Assembly: GCA_946122785.1 (NCBI GenBank)
Contig: CAMGYJ010000007.1
Coordinates: forward strand, 3,240,909-3,304,908
Length of the DNA stretch: 64,000 nucleotides
Direction of reading: 5' to 3'
DNA from: Linum tenue
Lineage: Eukaryota; Streptophyta; Magnoliopsida; Malpighiales; Linaceae
Part shown: positions 22,168 to 34,646 of the stretch, piece by piece
Layout of the letters: the number at the start of each line of letters is the position of its first letter
Numbering within the stretch: the stretch's first letter is position 1
Notes under the pieces: generated by a model
Told to the model about the DNA's origin: nothing
What the model saw: the letters and a program-made list of their open reading frames with translations, nothing else
Database searches by the model: none
Position numbers and translations under genes: made by a program

Positions 22168-22880
22168 CAACAGCTTTTTTCTATCATTCGACTCGAAAGC
22201 AGCAAACCAAGCCTCCCCATCTCCAGCATCTGTCTGCAAGACTGCTCCCTACCCAAGAAAAAAGCCAGCTTTTGTTGCATTGCATGTCTCGATATTATAA
22301 GAAGACTATCATCCACTTGTAACTTAGTAGTACTAAGCAGTGTGAGTTGTTTTGTTTCTCTGACAGTGTCTGAAAGTAATCTGAGGGGTTCTTTTCCTTG
22401 TTAAATTATTTGCTATCCTGTTGCAATTGGAGATTCAACTTGCAGAAAATCGCCAGCATGGCTTTACCCTCCAAAGGTACCGGAGGAAATATATCACCCA
22501 AAATCAACGAACAAATGCGATTGAAAATTAATTATTCAGGTTCCAGTGACAGGTAAAACAGCATGTACTCCAAGCTCTTCGTCTTTATCACCATTTTCTG
22601 TCCTAGTCACAGGAAAAGGATTTTTAGTGACGATTCTTTTGCAGTTTTGCTGGTGACCAAAAAAGGCCCCTCCTACCCATAATGTGGCTCCGCCACTGAC
22701 GAAGGCAACTTCTAGCAGGTCGAGGGAGAGGACCTTGATATGCTTCTTCCTGTCGGAGCAGAAGAGGTAGATTGCTACGCAAACGAACCGGATCTACATG
22801 CCGTCATATTGATTGTCAGGAACAAGGTGTCGCAGCAGCGCATTCCGATTTAGGTCCCCTAAAAGCATCCCACATTGCCA
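22168..22880. other. Intergenic, with a lone hAT-type terminus
   Basis: Near 22684-22698 is ATGTGGCTCCGCCACTG, the terminus style of plant hAT elements also seen at 49731-50203. I could not find a matching left end, so this looks like a truncated insertion. A minus-strand open stretch around 22710-22800 has no recognisable domain. Confidence 0.4.
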
Positions 22881-25800
22881 TAAACAACTTGCGCAACCAA
22901 AATATCCTCAACAAGTTGCTAATAGTTTCTGTTGTAATAATCAAATATATAGCTATCATTGTCCTAATGTTGAATCTTTTCGAATAGGCTATCTTCGGTT
23001 GTTGGCTGTTTTACTACCCTTACTTAGATCAGCAAGTTCTTCAACAAGCTTCCTCTCCTCGCTGCTCAGCCTCTTCGGAATCTCGACCTGCACCCGAACC
23101 AGCTGATCCCCTCTCATATTACTCTTGTTCAACACCGGGACGCCTTTCTTCGCCATCACCAAGGTAGTGTTGGGTTGTGTCCCTCCGGGGATCTTCAGAT
23201 CAACCATCCCATCCACTGTCGGGACCTTAATCGCGGTCCCCAATATCGCATCCACGTACGAGATCTTACAAGAGTACAGAATGTTTGTACCATCACGCTT
23301 CAGGACAGGGTCCGGGATGACCTCGATCATCACATAGAGGTCGCCGGGGCTACCACCTCTCCTCCCGGCATTGCCTTCCGACCGGACCCTCAGCCTGCTG
23401 CCGGAGTCCACTCCAGCAGGAACTTTCAGGCTGATTCGCTTCGTCTTTCTGACTCGTCCATCACCGGAACACTTGTTGCATGGGCTGAATGTTTCCCCAG
23501 CACCGCCGCACGTGTTGCAGGTCATCACCTGCTGGAAGACGCCGAGGGGAGTTCGAGCTGAAGTTACGACCTGTCCTTGTCCGCCACAGGTGTTGCATTT
23601 CATTGGCTTTGTTCCGGGCTTGGCTCCGGAGCCGTTGCAGGTGCCGCAGCTTTCGAGGAGGGAGATTTCGATCTCCTTTTCGATGCCAAAGACTGCTTCG
23701 TTGAATGTTAACACGAGGTTGTAGTATTCGTCCTGGCCGTCGACTGCCCTGTTTCTCGAGCCTCCTCTGCCTCCCATACCGCCCATGTTGCCCATGTCGA
23801 ATAACGACTCGAATAGATCGAATGGGTTGCTGAAATCCTGTTGTAGAAGATAGCATACTTATTCTTAAAAGGAATTGCTGCGAAAGAAATGAACATGAGA
23901 GCACAAGAAATATAGTCGTACCGATGCTCCCATGCCAGCGGCGCCTTTAACCCCAGCCTCGCCATATCGGTCGTATAAAGATCTTTTCTCATCATCGGAC
24001 AAGACCTGCATTACGACTTAATACTTAGTCTCGTAGCTTAGGATGACGTACATGTATCTAAGATGAACAAAGACGTAATGTTCCTTACCTCGTATGCATT
24101 ACTTATGTCCTTGAACTTCTGCTCTGCCCCGGGATCTCTGGACAACAGCAAAGATCAATTAAACAGACCAATTTTGTGCTTGTACAAGGGGAACTTCAGA
24201 GTCCCCATTAGGACTAATCCGAGCAAAACATCAATATCGAATCTATCTTGCTCAATAAAACATCACTCGGACAACAGTGACTCCAGGAGTTAAGAGATTA
24301 TCATGTCTTTCGACTACCACACATTATACCCAGACAAAAAAAACTAGGAGATGTTATGCCTGGAAATTCTAGGATTGAATGCTTGATTTCAGGGGGGGAA
24401 ATGAATGGAGGTACAGAGTAGATTCATCTGAAACCCATTTGAGTGTACAAGGTTGACAGATACAAACACTAGATTTATTAATAGTCCATAATGTCAAACT
24501 GGAAAAAACAAATACACACTTCCAGCATGGGTTGTTTACTGCAGAATTATAACCGGATTCCTAGCTCCTTCTCCCAAGCTTACTCACACCCATTTCCTTG
24601 AGCAGAAAAGACAAAGGCGGAAGGTTTGAGCATATTTGCATATAATACTACGTTCTAAACAACAGTGCAGTAGTGGTATACACTGATTTTAGACCATGTC
24701 ACACCTATTAAAAGTCCATATCAAACATTTCAGTCGTCTAAATTGATACCATACTTAAGTCTGTTCAATTAACCTAGGAAGAAGTAACTAGACTTGGTCC
24801 AGTAGCCAGACACTGCTTTTCAACTTCAGGCTTCACTTCCGGTGTTGCAGTTTTCTGGTAAAGATAATATAATCTTTTATTGAAGGCCCAATGTCTTTAA
24901 ATGTACCAATTATATTTAATCAAGGAGATAAAGTTGCATGACACTTCTATCTACTGTTAATCTGTGATCCTAAAGAAACATGAGTGTGAAGACTAGGTCC
25001 ACCAGCACATTTAACAAATGAGAACAGAAAGAGCATCCTCGGTCTCATTAACATCTTCCAGCTCTATTAATTATTCATTGACAAAAAAGCAGCGAACTAC
25101 CACAAATCAACAACCGAAAATGTCTCGCGCAATGAACATGAAGCAGGTAAAGCAGACAATGTTAAAAAAAATACAAGGGCGCATTCATCCATTAACAACA
25201 CCAACTTACTTGTTCACATCTGGATGATAGCTCCTTGCAAGCTTCCGATATGCTGAAACCAAAAATAAAATATTTTTAGTCACTTTACAACCCACTTTAG
25301 GGGGATACGGCTGGAAAAATAGGCTTACGCAGAAAGAATAGCACTGCAAACAACCATGAAACCAAAATTTTCTCACTACAAATACATAACATTTCCAGGA
25401 ATCCATTTAAAAACACTTAGACCACCATTGCTTCATAGCACTTCAGCAAATATTCCGAAAAGTTAGATGGATGTGCTTTAAAAATTGATCTTCCGTTTAT
25501 ACAGACGATAGCAGTCATGTACATTCCAACTGTTGCCGAGATTACACCATCGCTGCTGAGAACCTTCTCCAACTCTTAGTTCATGCAAATAGTTATGGAT
25601 TTAATGCCCAAGACACCACCAGAATTAAGTCCAACAATTGTACATTCTAACCCACAAAGCTTATATCTTGTGAATTGGGCAGATTCAAACAACAATACCA
25701 GCACCAAGGAATTTGAATCTTTTCACCTCTTTGATGTAGGGGCAGCACCAAACTGGTAAGCCACTCTTGTGGTTGTGGATTCAACACTCTTGCTTTCTGC

Positions 25801-27590
25801 AGTTTTAAGTTATATATATATGTGACGCCTTAAGTGATGGGTTAGCTAATTATCAACCTAACTACCCCGTTAGGCAATAACAATATATACTTCAACCCCC
25901 TGCTCATTTCCATAGCCTTTGATCAGGAGTTCATGGACTCAAAATCGGGTGCCTATCCTTTTCGTCTCAGAGGGATTTCTATCTGGCATCTTCTCATTAG
26001 GCTGTCTAGCATATATGCCCACAACATCCCAAAAGTAATACTAATTATACATTGGGCCGTTTGGAATTGCCAGACAAAAACTCAAAAATCCATAATGAGA
26101 TTCATTATTAGAGAAAAAACACTAGAGGATTCACATACCACTTTTAATCTCAGATTTAGTTGCATTCTTTGACACTCCAAGTACAGAATAGAAGTCCTGT
26201 AAATATGAAAATGTTACAAGCATAATTAAGAATGGTGAAGAGAAGTAGTCAAATACAAAATAAACTGAACAAACAACCAAAAGATTCAGACAGCTACTAC
26301 TTTTCAAATATGACAGACTGATTTACAGAAGACACTCACAGCATCTGCTCTAACTGTAAACCGTGATCCCCTACGTTGACGCAACTTAGGGGATGGTCCC
26401 ATAAAAGATATCACAGGCAAGGAATCCCGTGACAAGAAGCTCGAACTCGGCGCTGATAGATGGCTCATCCTGCTGTCTAGGCTGCATAATTAAGTGAATA
26501 CAGTAAATTAAAACAAAGAAGAGTAGACCGACTGGCTACCGTGGCCTATTTCCTAAAAATGATATTTTCTGCATAAGAAAGTAAGTGCTAAGCACACATA
26601 CCTATATTGGCACATCACTATTCTGTTTGTCATTAATGACCTCGGCATAAGCTGAGGTCTTGTCCCCCATTGGGCAAGGGATGTGCTTCCACAATGAATG
26701 ATGGCCATTTAACAGGATGCAGGATCTGAATGGCCCTAAACAAGATGAAAAGATAAAACGACTATTAAATTCGAACCAAGTTAAACATACTGAGACTGAA
26801 TTCAACCTTCAAAACCAATCACATTAGCGAGACGATAAAATCATAGAAGTTAGTAGTTCCTAGACAGCTCAGCTTCCATAAAGCCTCACGCTTTCAACAT
26901 TCTTTCATCAAAACTCAAAAGTTCCCTTGCACTATCATCAATCTATCCTCTGATAAACTATCCTGCTCTCGGTGACGCAACAACTGAACCCCAAAAAGCT
27001 AAAAGAAATCTTGTCCGGGTTCAACGAGAAACCCTCCTTCCATCGACAGTGGCAACGATTCAAACATAACTGTCCAATCAAAACGCTGCAGGCACATCTA
27101 TATATCTCATTATCATTGCTAGGTTGCTCTCAACAACCGCAGAACCAGAGTGTTGTCGTGATTCGTGAATCAATGACAAGAACGAAGCAACCAATAATGG
27201 GTATTCAACGAATTGAACGCAGTAACAAATGAATGAACGAAACCAAAGCAAAACCTAGTGAACCAGAACAAAAGGGAAGGTAAAAATGACAACTTTTCCC
27301 CTCTGAAGGAACAGGAATTGGGTGAAAGGGGGAGCATTTCAATGGGAAACGAACAAACAAACTAACCTGCTCCTTGGTTGTGGTCTGGTCTCCTGAAGCC
27401 ACAATCTTTCACTTCGCTCTCCCAGATAAGAGAGAGAGAAGGGCCAGAGAGAGAACGACGCGTTTGCAGGCAGCGGGTAGAACTTAGAAGAAGCACATAC
27501 GACTACTACGAAGTTGGAGGATGAGGCTGGAGCCTAAAAGCTAAAACCTCCCTCATTGGAGAAGAAAAAATAAAGTACAAAACAATTTAG
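22880..27590. repeat. Tandem segmental duplication, copy A (DnaJ unit)
   Basis: This unit and the one at about 27866-33990 match along exons, introns and flanks, including intron sequence that is not under coding constraint. The shared left boundary is near AACAACTTGCGCAACCAAA (22882 in A, 27868 in B). The shared right boundary lies near AATAAAGTACAAAA (about 27570 in A, about 33978 in B). Copy B is longer because of a roughly 950-bp transposon insertion, about 190 extra bases near 29825-30000 and about 50 extra bases at its 3' end. Confidence 0.88.
22989..26708 (-). CDS. Plastid-targeted DnaJ type A (HSP40), tandem copy A
   Basis: DnaJ is the J-domain co-chaperone of HSP70; the N-terminus suggests a plastid location. 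Seven coding exons are 26708-26602, 26481-26340, 26196-26139, 25252-25210, 24137-24089, 24005-23922 and 23837-22989, giving 443 residues. The transit peptide covers about residues 1-80. The J domain begins [18 protein letters not shown] at about 84 and includes the essential HPD motif. A Gly-rich linker follows. Four zinc-binding motifs are [24 protein letters not shown] and CNKCSGDG. The C-terminal substrate-binding domain then runs to the end. A 5' UTR exon ends near 27367 at a GGAGCAG/GTTAG donor. It is intact, as is copy B, with exon lengths identical between the two. Confidence 0.94.
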
Positions 27591-27866
27591 TCCTTGGCGA
27601 GAAATTAGAAACACGTCTGCAAATTCCGGAAAGTGGTTCAATTCAGTTTAAAATGAATTACTCTGTAAAATTCATTTTTAAATTAATTCTTGTGTTTTTG
27701 TATGTTATGCTCAAATATTTAGAAATGAAATATGTTTGCTATACATTCGGAATCGAATTAAATTGAAAATTTCGAAATACATCCTTATTGGTTTTCATCA
27801 AATCCATTGCCATCAAGAAATTTAAGCAGTCTAAAGATGGTGACGGTGTCGTTCACAACTAACCAA
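27591..27866. other. Duplication junction with a CDKE-derived 52-bp insert
   Basis: Between the two DnaJ units lies about 275 bp. The first 200 bp is AT-rich and unassigned. Positions 27799-27850 match CDKE coding positions 19468-19519, same strand, with one mismatch in 52 bp (CAAATCCAT, then T for C, then GCCATCAAGAAATTTAAGCA). It is followed directly by the left end of unit B. The fragment carries no start codon or promoter context and is not a gene. Confidence 0.9.
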
Positions 27867-28023
27867 ACAACTTGCGCAACCAAAGTATCCTCAACAAGTT
27901 GTTAATAGTTTCTGCTGTAATAACCAAAGGTATAGCTAACATTGTCCTAGTGTTGAATCTTTCCGAATATGAGCCGGCCGCCGATGCATTTTGACCCGTA
28001 AGCATGTAATAACGTAAAATAGG

Positions 28024-31000
28024 CTATCTCCGGTTGTTGGCTGTTTTACTACCCTTACTTAGATCAGCAAGTTCTTCAACAAGCTTCCTCTCCTCGCTGC
28101 TCAGCCTCTTCGGAATCTCGACCTGCACCCGGACCAGCTGATCCCCTCTCATATTACTCTTGTTCAACACCGGGACGCCTTTCTTCGCCATCACCAAGGT
28201 AGTGTTGGGTTGTGTCCCTCCGGGGATCTTCAGATCAACCATCCCATCCACCGTCGGGACCTTAATCGCGGTCCCCAATATCGCGTCCACGTACGAGATC
28301 TTACACGAGTACAGAATGTTGGTGCCATCACGCTTCAGGACAAGGTCCGGGATGACCTCGATCATCACATAGAGATCGCCGGGGCCACCACCTCTCCTCC
28401 CGGCATTGCCTTCCGACCGGACCCTCAGCCTGCTGCCGGAGTCCACTCCAGCGGGTACTTTCAAGCTGATTCGCTTCGCCTTCCTGACTCGTCCGTCGCC
28501 AGAACACGTGTTGCACGGGCTGAACGTTTCCCCAGCACCGCCGCACGTGTTGCAGGTCATCACCTGCTGGAAGACGCCGAGGGGGGTTCGAGCTGAAGTT
28601 ACGACCTGTCCTTGCCCGCCACAGGTGTTGCATTTTGTTGGCTTTGTTCCGGGCTTGGCTCCGGAGCCGTTGCAGGTGCCGCAGCTTTCGAGGAGGGAGA
28701 TTTCGATCTCCTTTTCGACGCCGAAGACTGCTTCGTTGAATGTTAACACGAGGTTGTAGTATTCATCCTGGCCGTCGACTGCCCTGTTTCTGGAGCCTCC
28801 CCTGCCACCCATACCGCCCATGTTGCCCATGTCGAATAACGACTCGAATAGATCGAATGGGTTGCTGAAATCCTGTTGTAGAAGATAACATACTTATTTC
28901 TTGTTCTTGAAAGGAATTGCTGCAAAAGAAATGAACATGAGAGCACAAGAAATATAGTCGTACCGATGCTCCCATGCCAGCAGCGCCTTTAATCCCAGCC
29001 TCGCCATATCGGTCGTATAAAGATCGTTTCTCATCATCGGACAAGACCTGCATTACGACTTGATGCTTAGCTTTCGTGGCTTAGGATGACGGACATGTAA
29101 ATAAGATGAACAAAGACGTATGTTTCTTACCTCATATGCATTACTTATGTCCTTGAACTTCTGCTCTGCTCCGGGATCTCTGGACAACAGCAAAGATCAA
29201 TTAAAATGAACCAATTTTGTGCTTGTACAATATTACATGACAAACCAATTTTGCGCTTGTACGAGGGAAACTTCAGAGTTACCATTAGGACTAATCCGAG
29301 CTAAACATCAATCTGGAATCTATCTTGCTCAACAAAAACATCACTCAGACAACAGTGACACCAGGAGCTAAGAGATTATCATGTCTTTTGACAACCACAC
29401 ATTATATCCAGACACAAAACAAAACTAGGAGATGCTTGGAAATTCTAGGATTGAATGCTTGATTTCAGGGGGGAAAATGAATGGAGCTACAAAGTAGATT
29501 CATCTGAAACCCATTAGAGTTTACAAGGTTGGGCAGATACAAACACTAGATTTATTAATAGTCCATAAGGTCAAAAACTGGAAACAGCAAATACACACAC
29601 TTCCAGCAAGTGTTGTTTACTGCAGAGTTATAACCGGATTCCCAGTTCATTCTACCAACTTACTCACACCCATTTCCTTATACAGAAAAGACAAAGGCAA
29701 CAGGGAAGGTTTGAGCATATTTGTATATAATATTTCGTTCTAAACAATAGTGCAGTAGTGGTATACACTGATTTTAGACCAGGTCACACCTATCAAAAGT
29801 CCATATCAAACATCTCAGTCGTATAGTAAGTAGATAAGAATCTGCGGTTAGTTTTGTGAAAGAACAATTCCACATACAACTTATCAAAGAGTTAAAATGA
29901 CAGGCAGAAGTAATCCTATCACCAATCCTTAAGGATTATCATAACATATACCTCAACAAAGTTTTCCCAGAGATCAATTTCAATTTCATAGTAACTTAAA
30001 GTTGATACCATACTTTAGTTTGCTCATTTGACCTAGGAACCAGGAAAAAGTAACTAGACTTGGTCCAGTAGCCAGACACTGCTTTTCAACTTCAGGCTTC
30101 ACTTCCGGTGTTGCAGTTTTCTGGTAAAGCTAGTATAAGCTTTTATTTAAGGCCCAATGCCTTTAAATGTACCAGTTATATTTAACCAAGGAGATGAAGT
30201 TGCATGATACTTCTATCTACTGTTAATTTGCAATCCTAAAGGAACATGAGTGTGAAGACAAGGTCCACCAGCACATTTAACAAATGCCAACAGAAAGAGC
30301 ATCCTCGGTCACATTAACATCTTCTGACTCTATTAATTGTTCATTGACAAAAAAGCAGCGAACTACCACAAATCAACAACCGAAAATGTCTCGAGCAATG
30401 AACATGAAGCAGGTAAAGCAGACAATGTTAAACAAAACAAAAAATACAAGGGTGCATTCATCCATTAACGACACCAACTTACTTGTTCACATCTGGATGA
30501 TAGCTCCTTGCAAGCTTCCGATAAGCTGAAACAAAAATGAAATCTTTTAAGTCACTTTACAACCCAGTCTAAGGGATAAGGTTGGAAAAATAGGCTTACA
30601 CAGAACGAATAGCACTGCAAACAACCATTTGGAACTCCAGAGAATGAAAACAAAAAAATTTCACTAACTAATAGATAACATTTCAACGAAACCATTTAAA
30701 AACACTTAGACCACCATTGCTTCATAGCAGTTCAGCAAATATTCCAAAAAGTTGGATTCTGCTTTCTTTCTTAGTTCACTTTCAACCCAGTCGCTGAACT
30801 CCGAATAATTACTACACTATTCTTAGAGATGGATGTGCTTTAAAAGTTGATCTTCCATTTATACAGACTATAGCAGTCATGTAGATTCCAACTGTTGCAG
30901 AGATTACAACATCTCTGCTGACAACCTTTTCGGCGTTTCCAGCTCTTAGTTCATGCATATAGTTATGGATTTAATGCCATTCAAATCCCCATTAACTGCA

Positions 31001-32152
31001 CTCCATTCAAAACCTCCCTGTAGCACTCTATAGTTAACCCAAGACACCAATGTGAATAAGTACAACAATTCTACATTCTAACCCACAAAGCTTATGTCTT
31101 GCGAATTGGGCAGATTCAAACAACAATACCAGCACCAAGGGATTTGAAACTTTTGGCCTCTTTGATGTAGGGGCAGCACCAAACTGGTAAGCCACTCTTG
31201 TGGATTCCATATTCTTGCTTTCTACACTCTCAAGTTATATGTGATGTCTTAAGCGATGGATTAGCTAATTATCAACCTAACTACCCCTTTAGGCTATACA
31301 AGTATATACTTCAACCCTCTGCTCATTTCCACAGCCTTTACTCAGGAGTTCATGGACTCAAAATCGCGTGCCTATGCTTTTCACCTCAGAGGGATTTCCT
31401 ATAATCTGATATCTTCTCAAGAGGCTGCCTAGTATGTATAACCACCACATCCAAAAGGCCAAAAGTAATGCTAATTATACATTGGGCCGTTTGGAATTAC
31501 CAGACAGAAACTCGAAAAATCCATAATGAGATTCATAATTAGAGAGAAACACAAGAGGATTCACATACCACTTTTAATCTCAGATTTAGTTGCATTCTTT
31601 GACACTCCAAGTACAGAATAGAAGTCCTGTAAACGTGAAAATGTTATAAGCATAATTCAGAATGGGTGAAGAGAAGCAGTCATATACAAAATAAACTGAA
31701 CAAACAACAAAAAGAATCAGACAGCCACTAATTTCCAAGGATGACAGACTGATTTACAGAAGACACTCACAGCATCTGCTCTAACTGTAAACCGTGATCC
31801 CCTACGTTGACGCAAGGTTTTGGATGGTCCCATAAAAGATATCACAGGCAAGGATTCCCGTGATAAGAAGCTCGAACTTGGCGCTGATAGATGTCTCATC
31901 CTGCTGTCTAGGCTGCATAATTAAGTGAATACAGTAAATTAAAACAAAGAAGAGTACACCGACTGGCTACCGACACCGTGGCCTTTTTCCTAAAAATGAT
32001 ATTTTCTGCATAAGAAAGAATGTGCTAAGCACACATATAACATACCTGTATTGGCACATCACTATTCTGTTTGTCATTGATGACCTCGGCATAAGCTGAG
32101 GTCGTGTACCCCATTGGGCAAGGGATGTGCTTCCACAATGAATGATGGCCAT
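28024..32152 (-). CDS. Plastid-targeted DnaJ type A (HSP40), tandem copy B
   Basis: This is the second intact copy of the co-chaperone. Seven coding exons are 32152-32046, 31912-31771, 31626-31569, 30525-30483, 29179-29131, 29047-28964 and 28872-28024, giving 443 residues with exon lengths identical to copy A. The HPD motif and all four zinc motifs are kept; the fourth is CNTCSGDG, against CNKCSGDG in copy A. Other differences from A in the last exon are Val for Ile (FGVEKE), Thr for Met (KPTK), Ala for Thr (RKAK), Gly for Ser (RGGGPG) and Leu for Pro (DLVL). No frame damage is seen, so both copies are probably functional. The upstream region differs from A by the transposon at 32981-33937. 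Confidence 0.94.
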
Positions 32153-32980
32153 TTAACAGGATGCAGGATCTGAATGGCCCTAGACAAGATAATAACATCA
32201 AACCAAGTTAAACAGACTCAGACCGAATTCAACCTTCCAAACCAATCACATTAGTGAGACAATAAAATCACAGAAGTTAGTAGTTCCTAGACAGCTCAGC
32301 TTGCATAAAGCCTCACGCTTTCAACATTCTTTCATCAAAACTCAAAGTTCCCTTGCACTATCATCAATCTATCCTCTGACAAACTATCCTGCTCTCGGTG
32401 ACGCGACAATTGAACTCCAAAACGTCAAAAGAAACTCTTGTTGGGGTCCAACGAGAAAAACCTCCTTCCTCGACAGTGGCAACGATTCAAACATAACTGT
32501 CCAATCAAAACACGAAAGGCTGCAGGCACATCTATATCTCATTATCACTGCTAGGTTGCTCTCAACAACCGCAGAACCAGAGTGTTGCCGTCGTGACTCG
32601 TGAATTAATGACAACAACGAAGCAACCAATAATGGGTATTCCACGAATTGAACGCAGTAACAAATGAATGAAAGAAACCAAAGCAAAACCTAGTGAACCA
32701 GAACAAAAGGGAAGATAAAAATGACAACTTTCCCCTCTGAAGGAACAGGAATTGGGTGAAAGGGGGAGCATTTCAATGAGAAACGAACAAACAAACTAAC
32801 CTGCTCCTTGGTTGTGGTCTGGTCTCCTGAAGCCACAATCTTCACTTCGCTCCCCCAGATAAGAGAGCGGGAGAGAGACAGAAGAGCCAGAGAGAGAACG
32901 GCGTGTCTACAGGCAGCGGGTAGAACTTAGAAGCACATACGAGATACGACTACAACGAAGTTAGAGGATGAGGCTGGAGT

Positions 32981-33937
32981 TAGACGCCAAGAACAATGAG
33001 TCGGGTTGGGTCGGGTTGGATCGGGTTGGGTTGAGTCGGGTTTTGCTAAATCCAAATTAATTGGTTTATCCGTGATAAAAATTCGGGTAAAACTTATTGG
33101 ATTTGAAAAACTCAAATCCAACCCAACACATTGGGTATCCGCGGGTTGATGGGTACCAATGGATTTTTGTCGTAAAAAATTTACAATAACAAGTTCTTAT
33201 CAAAATAAAAGTCAAATATCAATCTCTCAATACAAATTATCCATATATAAAAACACCATTTTAGAAAATGTAAGGCCCTGTTTACTTTCATTTCTATTTC
33301 CTGTTTTTGAGAAAACAGATGTTGAAAACAGGTGAAAACGACATTTTTTCGTTTTCGAAAACAGCAGGAAGCTGTCACTTTCTGTTTTCAGAGTTGGAAA
33401 CGAATAGAAAACAGAATGAAAAGTAAACATGTTTTCTCGTTTCGTTTGCCAAATTTATAACATGAAAACAGGAAACAGGAAACGAAAATGGAAGTGAACA
33501 GAGCCTTAAGCAAATCACAAATTTACCATACAAATTGTTCAACACCAATCTATAAAACTCAAGAAAATTGAAGCAAATCATAAATTATCCATAAACAACA
33601 TGATTAATTGAAAACTTCTTCATCCTTGTCAATTAAGATTCTTCGCTCTCCACTCGATAATATCAACTTCATTCTAGAAAATTAGAAAGAAAAAATTAGA
33701 TATGTCTCCACAAATATAAAAAATATTAATTGTTTAAAATATTAAATATACCGGGAAAATTAATTATATTAGTGTGTGCGGGTACCCGTGGGGCGGGTTT
33801 ACCCAAACCCAACCCGGTAATAATTATCGGGTTTAAACACAAACCCGGCCCAAAACCCGTTAACATGGGTTTTACCCACGTTGACCGGGTTGGGTCGGGT
33901 AGAATACCCGTGGGTTCGGGTTTTGTTGCCATCCCTA
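32981..33937. mobile_element. hAT-like insertion upstream of DnaJ copy B, containing a nested MITE
   Basis: Comparison with copy A shows this block is extra. Its right end reads GTTGCCATCCCTA, the inverse of the TAGGGATGGCAAC start common in plant hAT-type miniature elements, and its left end is a decayed TAGACGCCAAGAACAATG. Both ends are rich in GGGTCGGGTTGGG-like repeats. I did not find a clean 8-bp target-site duplication. The element at 33274-33506 is nested inside. Confidence 0.7.
33274..33506. mobile_element. Nested small MITE, probably PIF/Harbinger-like
   Basis: The terminal repeats are GGCCCTGTTTACTTTCATTT at the left and AAGTGAACAGAGCCT at the right. The left flank is TAA and the right flank is TAA (33271-33273 and 33507-33509), consistent with a 3-bp target-site duplication of the PIF/Harbinger kind. 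The body is a near-palindrome of GAAAACAG-type repeats. It has no coding capacity. Confidence 0.65.
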
Positions 33938-34213
33938 CCTAGAACCTCCCTCATAGTCATTGGAGAAGAAAAACTAATAAAGTACAAAATCAAACACTCC
34001 TTAAGCAGTGGTGGAAACACATAATTTAACATTTGCCAACAATTTGATTTATTGGGATCAACTCGTTATTAACATTGTATCAGAACCTTCTGTGATATTC
34101 GAATTTCGGTGACCCGCATTTGTTCTGTTAAGCACATAGTGTCCGGACTTTTGAACCTCTCCCAACAACTCAGTCTGTTTAATAAATAATAAGATGAAGA
34201 AATGCAATAATAT

Positions 34214-34638
34214 CAAGGTTGTCAAACCGAATTACGTCATGAAACCGGTTTGACAAGTAGTTTGAGGTTTAATGGTCGGATTGAGTTCAACTAATTCAAG
34301 TCGGTTTTAACATAATATGTGAAACATCTCTAATACCAAATAGATTATGCATATATTGACATATTTTAGAACAATCTCACTAATCTACATTCAATCATTC
34401 ATATATTATCAAATTATTTTTTCAAAATAAACATATACTACAAAATTATCAATAATCATCTCCAAACCCGATTGTGACTTGTTAGATCACCCGAGTTTAA
34501 TTGGTTTAACCCGGGTTGACTTGTTTAATCCAATTCTGAATTTTTTCGTCCAACTAGAGTGTCGTCCAACCATTTAGATGGATGGTTTTGATCGGACCTA
34601 GTTGAACCGGCCGGTCGAATACAGGTTTGACAACCTTG
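34214..34638. mobile_element. hAT-type MITE with 8-bp TSD
   Basis: The terminal inverted repeat is CAAGGTTGTCAAACC at the left and GGTTTGACAACCTTG at the right, a perfect 15-bp match. The octamer AATAATAT lies directly on both sides (34206-34213 and 34639-34646). An 8-bp duplication is the hAT signature. The 425-bp body is non-coding. A second left end of this kind (AAGGTTGTCAAACC) occurs near 55693, without a matching right end. Confidence 0.9.
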
Positions 34639-34646
34639 AATAATAT

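Larger units (their letters stand above)
27866..33990. repeat. Tandem segmental duplication, copy B (DnaJ unit)
   Basis: This is the second copy of the DnaJ unit described at 22880-27590. Copy-specific features are an insertion at about 27970-28020 containing GCCGGCCGCC, extra sequence at about 29825-30000 in an intron, and a roughly 950-bp element at 32981-33937 upstream of the gene. Copy A provides the empty site for that element. Confidence 0.88.

Noticed and set aside
22131..22322. ORF overlapping the KISH 3' exon
   Set aside because: Its frame differs from the spliced KISH frame and it has no recognisable motif.
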